The notes beneath the pieces were generated by a model. It worked only from the letters and a program-made list of their open reading frames with translations. It ran no database searches and had not been told where the DNA came from. The position numbers and the translations under genes are program-made. From Candidatus Roizmanbacteria bacterium CG06_land_8_20_14_3_00_34_14 (lineage in GTDB: Bacteria > Patescibacteriota > Microgenomatia > UBA1406 > GWC2-37-13), in contig PEVZ01000010.1 in NCBI GenBank assembly GCA_002779665.1, positions 6,575-15,171 of the forward strand: DNA of 8,597 nt, read 5' to 3'. Below, piece after piece: positions 4,392 to 8,597 of this stretch. Numbering within the stretch: position 1 is the stretch's first letter; each line of letters begins with the position of its first letter.

Positions 4392-5360
4392 TTAAGAAAT
4401 ATACTTCCTCAAATTCTTCTTGATTCTCTCCTCAATTGGATATTCAAAGGCTTTAAATTTTTTGCCGGTGAGTTTTTCATAAACACCTATATAGCGTTGA
4501 GCTGTGGCAACGATTAGTTCATCAGCCATTTTTGGTGGAGGACCATCTCCTCGGTATCCACGCTTTACATACCAAAGTCTTAAAAATTCTTTATCAAAGT
4601 TTTCCGGTTCCAATCCTTTATTAAATAAGGTCTTATAGGTTTTAGCGATCCAGAATCGGGAAGAATCCGGAGTATGGATTTCATCAATCAAAGTCAATTT
4701 GCCGTTATACAATCCGAATTCATATTTTGTATCAACCAGAATCAAACCTTTGGAAAGGCAGAGTTTGGTTCCATATTTGAATAGAGCCAAAGCCGCTTTT
4801 TCTATCTGCTTATATAATTTTTCACTGACTAATTTTTTCTTTATTATTTGTTCTCTGGTCAATCTTTTATCATGACCCTTTGCGCCAACGAGTGGGTGAG
4901 TAGTTGGAGTGATGACGGGGGTTTTCAATTTCTGATTCTTCTTCAAGCCATCTGGAAATTTTAATCCATAAATAACTCTTTCACCTTTTTCATATGAGCC
5001 CCAGATAGATGTGTTGGTGACTCCGGAAATATAACCACGGACGACCATTTCAACCTGAATCGATTCACAATTTTTAGCAATGGAAACATTTGGATCGGGG
5101 ACATCAAGCAGATGATTGTCAACAATATGCTTAGTTTTTTTAAACCAAAAAGCTGCCAGTTGATTCAATACTGCTCCTTTAAATGGAATATTTCCGAGAA
5201 TGACATCGAAGGCGGACTGGCGATCGGTGGTGATTAAAATTCTTTTTTTGTCCTTAAAATAAATATCCCTGACCTTTCCCTGGATTTTTTTTCCCAAGGG
5301 CAAGTCAACGGTTTTTAAAACATTCGGAAGCGATTTTAAAATCACTTTTTTTGTAATCAT
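4392..5360 (-). CDS. purC: Phosphoribosylaminoimidazole-succinocarboxamide synthase (SAICAR synthase)
   Basis: PurC joins CAIR to aspartate with ATP to make SAICAR. The 322-residue product has the family motifs: GKVRDIY at 28-34 (ATP-binding strand pair), TDRQSAFD at 45-52, VEMVVRGYISG at 103-113, ITPTTH at 150-155, LILVDTKYEFG at 206-216 and LIDEIHTPDSSRFW at 224-237, the last holding metal- and substrate-binding acidic residues. It belongs to the longer form, similar in length to yeast Ade1 (about 306 residues), and not the short form of about 237 residues found in E. coli. The ATG at 5360 is 1 bp downstream of the purE stop. It is the last gene of the purP-purB-purE-purC operon, and its substrate CAIR comes from PurE, encoded just before it. 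Confidence 0.97.
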   Translation of the reverse strand: MITKKVILKSLPNVLKTVDLPLGKKIQGKVRDIYFKDKKRILITTDRQSAFDVILGNIPFKGAVLNQLAAFWFKKTKHIVDNHLLDVPDPNVSIAKNCESIQVEMVVRGYISGVTNTSIWGSYEKGERVIYGLKFPDGLKKNQKLKTPVITPTTHPLVGAKGHDKRLTREQIIKKKLVSEKLYKQIEKAALALFKYGTKLCLSKGLILVDTKYEFGLYNGKLTLIDEIHTPDSSRFWIAKTYKTLFNKGLEPENFDKEFLRLWYVKRGYRGDGPPPKMADELIVATAQRYIGVYEKLTGKKFKAFEYPIEERIKKNLRKYIS

Positions 5361-5361
5361 A

Positions 5362-5886
5362 TTATTTTTTTAAAATTTTTAAATATTTTTCCATTCCCAT
5401 CGTTTTTAATTTTTCTGTTTTTTCTAAAACGGTCTCTTTTTGTTTTAATCGGAAAACATTTAATTTTTCCGAGAGTTCTTTATCTGAAGTTGCCAGTATC
5501 TGGACGGCTAAGAGGCCGGCATTTTTAGCACTATTAATTCCAACAGTGGCAACCGGAATTCCCGGTGGCATTTGAACGATTGAAAGTAAGGAGTCTAAGC
5601 CTTCGAGCGATTTTGATTTTATCGGGACACCGATGACGGGTAACGGGAACATAGCGGCAATGACACCAGGGAGATGGGCGGAACCGCCGGCTCCAGCAAT
5701 AATTACTTTAGTTCCTCTTTCAATTGCTGACGTTGTATATTCACGGGTTTCCTCAAATGTTCGATGAGCTGATAAAACCATAACTTCATTAACGACACCA
5801 AATTTATTCAAAATATCCAAAGCATCTTTCATCACTGGTAGATCAGAATCACTACCCATCAATACAGAAACAGTTATATTAGACAT
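5362..5886 (-). CDS. purE: 5-(carboxyamino)imidazole ribonucleotide mutase (PurE, class I)
   Basis: PurE produces CAIR from the carboxylated AIR intermediate. The 174-residue protein shows GSDSD at 11-15, SAHRT at 39-43 (His41 matches the catalytic His45 of the E. coli enzyme), AGAGGSAHLPG at 64-74 and SIVQMPPGIPVATV at 102-115. These read as the class I (bacterial) form, which acts on N5-CAIR made by PurK; no purK is in the window, so it should be elsewhere if the class I reading is right. Class II enzymes carboxylate AIR directly and would not need PurK. The start ATG at 5886 overlaps the 3' end of purB by 13 bp, and purC starts 1 bp after its stop, so translation is probably coupled. The length is ordinary for a stand-alone PurE, with no fused PurK or PurC domain. 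Confidence 0.96.
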   Translation of the reverse strand: MSNITVSVLMGSDSDLPVMKDALDILNKFGVVNEVMVLSAHRTFEETREYTTSAIERGTKVIIAGAGGSAHLPGVIAAMFPLPVIGVPIKSKSLEGLDSLLSIVQMPPGIPVATVGINSAKNAGLLAVQILATSDKELSEKLNVFRLKQKETVLEKTEKLKTMGMEKYLKILKK

Positions 5887-7277
5887 AAATTTTTTATAAT
5901 TTTGACTAATTTTTTTGCCCGTTCAGGCGCGTCGCCGATGTGATTTTCAACTTCCATCAATTTTTCTAATTGCTGTTTATTTAAATATTTTTTTATTAAT
6001 TTGTCGTTGGATAATAGATCCATCATCGGATTTTTTTTACCATTTTGGATATCAGCCCAAGCGATCATTGAGTTTATCCTTAAAGCCTCATGCATTTCTT
6101 GACGGTCGGCCCCCTTTTTTACTGCTTCCAAAATGATTAACTCAGAAGCGGCAAACGAGGCATACTGATGAAGATTAAAACTGATTCTTTCTTTATTAAT
6201 AACCAAGCCACTGATAATTTTTTCAGCGGTTATTAAAATTTGGTCGGTTGTCAGAAAAGCCTCAGCCATAACAATTCTTTTATTGGCCGAGTCGTCAAGG
6301 GTTCTCTCTAAATAAGAAAGGTTGGCATTTTCTCTGGCTGTTTGAGGGAGGGTGGCAACGAAACGGGCGAGAGAGCAGATATTTTCACTACTGATTGGAT
6401 TTTTTTTAAACGGCATTGCAGAGGACCCTACCTGCTTTTTCCCAAAAGGTTCTGACCATTCTCCGTAAAGAGGTGATTGAAGAATTCGGAGGTCACCAGC
6501 AAACTTAGCAAGAGCCGAAGTTACCATCACCAAACTATTTAAAACGATAAAATCATAAAGTCGGGGATAGACCTGTCCGGAAATTAAAGTTTCCTCAATT
6601 CCTAAGCTTTTCATCACTTTAGTTTCAAGTTGATCAGCCGAAAGTGAGTGATTTTTTAACAACTCTTTATAACTTGCACTTGTTCCAACTGCTCCCTTCA
6701 TACCTTTTCCTTTAATAGTTTTTTTGGCAAACTGGATAGACTCATAAGCTATTAAAAGGTCTTGGGCATAAAAAGATAGACGGTAGCCAACTGTTGTTGG
6801 TTCGGCAGGTTGCAGGTGAGTATATCCTAAGCAGGGAAAATCAGAATATTTATCAATTTTATCAGCAAGTAAATTTAGAATATCAATAACTTTATTTTCA
6901 ACAATTTTCAATCCTTCAAAAATCCTAATCATATCAGCGTTATCGACGATGTCCATACTAGTTGCCCCCAGATGAATTTTACCTCCACCAATTTTTGCAA
7001 TTTCGGCAAATTCTTTTATAGCTGCTACAACATCATGTTTGGTATCTTTTTCATATTCAAAGATTTTATCTATATCGATATTTTTTTCGTTTTTTTTCAA
7101 ATCCTCTAGTTCTTCTTTACTGACGAGTCCCACTTGATGTTGGGCTTCGGCTAAAGCAATCCAAATTTTTCGCCAAAGTTCATATTTATGCTTTTCACTA
7201 AAAATTTTCCTCATCTCATCAGATCCGTATCGCCAGGTAAGAGGGGACAAATATGTTGAAAAATCAAATGATTTCAT
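5874..7277 (-). CDS. purB: Adenylosuccinate lyase (PurB)
   Basis: PurB releases fumarate twice in purine synthesis: from SAICAR to give AICAR, and from adenylosuccinate to give AMP. The 467-residue protein belongs to the fumarase/aspartase superfamily. The conserved segments are TKHDV at 79-83, HLGATSMDIVDNAD at 102-115, GYTHLQPAEPTT at 151-162 (catalytic His154) and the superfamily signature GSSAMPFKKNP at 284-294 on the flexible serine loop. The length is normal for the family. The ATG at 7277 shares one base with the purP stop codon (TAATG), and the 3' end overlaps purE by 13 bp, so it is firmly inside the operon. Its product AICAR is the substrate of PurP, encoded directly upstream. Whether it also serves AMP synthesis depends on purA, which is not in the window. 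Confidence 0.97.
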   Translation of the reverse strand: MKSFDFSTYLSPLTWRYGSDEMRKIFSEKHKYELWRKIWIALAEAQHQVGLVSKEELEDLKKNEKNIDIDKIFEYEKDTKHDVVAAIKEFAEIAKIGGGKIHLGATSMDIVDNADMIRIFEGLKIVENKVIDILNLLADKIDKYSDFPCLGYTHLQPAEPTTVGYRLSFYAQDLLIAYESIQFAKKTIKGKGMKGAVGTSASYKELLKNHSLSADQLETKVMKSLGIEETLISGQVYPRLYDFIVLNSLVMVTSALAKFAGDLRILQSPLYGEWSEPFGKKQVGSSAMPFKKNPISSENICSLARFVATLPQTARENANLSYLERTLDDSANKRIVMAEAFLTTDQILITAEKIISGLVINKERISFNLHQYASFAASELIILEAVKKGADRQEMHEALRINSMIAWADIQNGKKNPMMDLLSNDKLIKKYLNKQQLEKLMEVENHIGDAPERAKKLVKIIKNLCLI

Positions 7278-8398
7278 TATGACAATATTTTAGCAAAACT
7301 ATTAATTTTAATCGCTTGCTTTATTTCCATCGCAACTCGCTCTCCTACAGAAATATTTTTTCCGTAAAGATAGTTGCCATATGGTGTAGATGCGATTCCC
7401 GGTGATCCGGGCATACGGGGAGAAATATCAATGACGATTATGTCTTTTTTTGGTGGACCAGCAACAATAATGCTTTGCAAAGCAAAAGGACCGACAATTC
7501 CGGGAGAAAATAATTCTTTACTGGTTTTGACGAATCTTTCTCCAAGCTCAAAGGCTTTTTCTAACATTGATTCAAGGACGGTGACGGCAATATGGCCGGC
7601 CTCTTCATATTTAGTACTGATTTTTTTGGAAACCTCAGTTTGATACGAAGATGGGATTCGAAGCAATCCTTCAATATTAGTTTGTCTTCTCATATCGGTT
7701 CCCATTAATTCTAAACGGTCGGAAATAGGGGAATAAAAAAAATTAAAATTAACTTGGACGCCGACGACAAATTCTTCGATTATGGCCTGACTCAATTGTT
7801 TCTCGGTAAAGACACCTGTTTTTAATTTTTCATCAACTTGATTTTTATAGTCCTGATAATTTTCTGCTAAGAAAAAAGCTCTTTCAAAGACACGTTTTTT
7901 TTCCTGAACTTTTATCAGACATAAACGGTCGATATCTTTTGGGTCTTTAAATTGTTTTGGATATTTTATCCCAGATTTTTCAAGTAAATAATATTGATTT
8001 TCTGCTCGACCGCGTTCCTCTATTTTAAGTAGCTCTCGGTTGCCAAACATCGGAACTTTAAAATCCTTTTCAATTTTTTCATAATCAAAATTTAGATATG
8101 CTTCAAAAGAACGGTTTGGGACGAATATAGAATTTTTGTCTAATAATTGTTTTTGGACATCAGGTTGAAGAAGATCGGAAAATTTATTAAGGGTGATAGT
8201 TTCATCAACACAACCTAATTTTCCGTCAGTTTTATAATATTTTTCGTAAGTTTTTTCCCGGCCAATTTCTGTAATGACTAAAGTTCGAAATCCAAGATTC
8301 TTTGCTCCCCGGCAGACGTCAAGAGCAGAATGGCTACCGAGAGTAGCGACTGTAAGGTTAGATAAATTGTAGGAATTTAAAATTTGTTTAAGGCTCAT
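7277..8398 (-). CDS. purP: Formate-dependent AICAR formyltransferase/ligase (FAICAR synthetase, PurP), archaeal type
   Basis: PurP makes FAICAR from AICAR, formate and ATP, replacing the folate-dependent transformylase half of PurH. From the ATG at 8398 it has 373 residues: TLGSHSALDV at 19-28, GREK at 46-49, YSPISDRLELMGTD at 222-235 followed by RRQTNI, the stretch around FVKTSKELFSPGIVGPFALQ near 289-308, VIDISPRMPGSPG at 322-334 and STPYGNYLYG at 337-346. These match the ATP-grasp PurP family known mainly from archaea. I chose the ATG at 8398 because known PurP proteins start a similar distance before the GSHS motif; an in-frame TTG at 8425 would add nine residues (MIKNLINFI) unlike the family. 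It is the first gene of purPBEC and overlaps purB by one base (TAATG). Upstream are two large hairpins. FAICAR still needs an IMP cyclohydrolase (PurH C-domain or PurO), which is not in the window. Not every family member has been shown to be a ligase. Confidence 0.92.
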   Translation of the reverse strand: MSLKQILNSYNLSNLTVATLGSHSALDVCRGAKNLGFRTLVITEIGREKTYEKYYKTDGKLGCVDETITLNKFSDLLQPDVQKQLLDKNSIFVPNRSFEAYLNFDYEKIEKDFKVPMFGNRELLKIEERGRAENQYYLLEKSGIKYPKQFKDPKDIDRLCLIKVQEKKRVFERAFFLAENYQDYKNQVDEKLKTGVFTEKQLSQAIIEEFVVGVQVNFNFFYSPISDRLELMGTDMRRQTNIEGLLRIPSSYQTEVSKKISTKYEEAGHIAVTVLESMLEKAFELGERFVKTSKELFSPGIVGPFALQSIIVAGPPKKDIIVIDISPRMPGSPGIASTPYGNYLYGKNISVGERVAMEIKQAIKINSFAKILS

Positions 8399-8429
8399 AA
8401 TAAAATTTATTAAATTTTTTATCAAGCTC

Positions 8430-8496
8430 GATACCGTATTTTTTCAACCGCCACACCCCAAAGGGGCCCCTGGCGATAGTTTCAAAAATAGGTATC
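8430..8496 (-). other. Large hairpin upstream of purP (inner)
   Basis: GATACC (8430-8435) and TATTTTT (8437-8443) pair with AAAAATA (8484-8490) and GGTATC (8491-8496), with one bulged G at 8436. After an asymmetric internal loop CGCCA (8449-8453) pairs with TGGCG (8471-8475), and CCCC (8456-8459) pairs with GGGG (8463-8466) over an AAA loop. The whole lies 31 nt before the purP ATG and would be in the mRNA leader if the promoter is further upstream. It may be a cis-regulatory RNA or a hairpin repeat. It does not fit the purine or ZTP riboswitch consensus as I know them. Confidence 0.5.
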
Positions 8497-8508
8497 TTCG
8501 CCTTTAAA

Positions 8509-8596
8509 CAGACGAGGTAAGAGTAATTTTTTCACTTTCGAGGGGACCACGAAGTGGTGAGACTCTCGTGTGATAAAAATTACCTTACCGAGTCTG
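8509..8596 (-). other. Large hairpin upstream of purP (outer)
   Basis: The arms 8509-8535 and 8570-8596 pair over most of their length: CAGAC with GTCTG, a 2-nt mismatch, GGTAAG with CTTACC, a bulged A, GTAATTTTT with AAAAATTAC, a bulged A, and TCAC with GTGA, which makes 24 paired positions. The 34-nt apical part contains ACCAC (8546-8550) with GTGGT (8554-8558) over a GAA loop, and CGAG facing CTCG around it. The window ends one base after the right arm, so the stem might extend further. It lies 12 bp from the inner hairpin. A MITE-like repeat or a structured leader are the main alternatives. Confidence 0.55.
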
Positions 8597-8597
8597 G

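Noticed and set aside
5915..6136. Forward-strand ORF of 73 codons inside purB
   Set aside because: It is antisense to conserved purB coding sequence.
7374..7643. Forward-strand ORF of 89 codons inside purP
   Set aside because: It is antisense to conserved purP motifs and its Pro/Gly-rich translation reflects the complementary codons.
8426..8597. Known purine or ZTP (pfl) riboswitch before purP
   Set aside because: I could not find the conserved core sequences of either aptamer; only hairpin structure is evident.

Overview
The window is AT-rich DNA from a bacterium that probably belongs to the Patescibacteria (candidate phyla radiation), perhaps Microgenomates. The grounds are indirect: short charged or single-membrane-pass orphan proteins with Thr/Pro-rich tails, very tight gene packing, weak or absent Shine-Dalgarno sites, TAA at every apparent stop codon, and a purine pathway that ends in an archaeal-type PurP. 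No rRNA, tRNA or ribosomal protein gene is present to confirm this.

Positions 1-1921 hold a forward operon. It starts with the 3' part of a charged coiled-coil protein (open at the window edge), then a small single-pass membrane protein 3 bp later, then purM (AIR synthase) 10 bp later.

Positions 1922-3675 are an accessory island. Two perfect 43-bp direct repeats (1992-2034 and 2802-2844), each almost entirely an imperfect palindrome, bracket a reverse-strand HigB/HigA-type toxin-antitoxin module. The toxin is intact. The antitoxin reading frame has one TAA codon where the helix-turn-helix family has its conserved Gln. The module has a near-consensus promoter whose predicted transcription start falls on the toxin GTG codon, plus an 18-bp palindrome over the start codon and a 24-bp palindrome at the toxin/antitoxin junction. 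To the right lie a decayed forward reading frame with several in-frame stops and a truncated transposase N-terminus.

Positions 3676-4290 hold a reverse-strand SAM-dependent methyltransferase. A GC-rich hairpin repeat separates it from the main block.

Positions 4392-8398 hold a compact reverse-strand purine operon transcribed purP-purB-purE-purC, with junctions overlapping or 1 bp apart. Together with purM the window encodes AIR formation (PurM), AIR carboxylation (PurE), SAICAR synthesis (PurC), fumarate release to AICAR (PurB) and formate- and ATP-dependent formylation to FAICAR (PurP). PurF, PurD, PurN/T, PurL, PurK and IMP cyclohydrolase are not in the window. Upstream of purP two large hairpins in tandem (8430-8496 and 8509-8596) fill the possible leader up to the window edge.

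The most interesting items are the repeat-bounded toxin-antitoxin cassette with a broken antitoxin, the recurring -10 box 6 nt before start codons (suggesting leaderless mRNAs), the paired hairpins before purP, and the archaeal-type PurP inside a bacterial purine operon.
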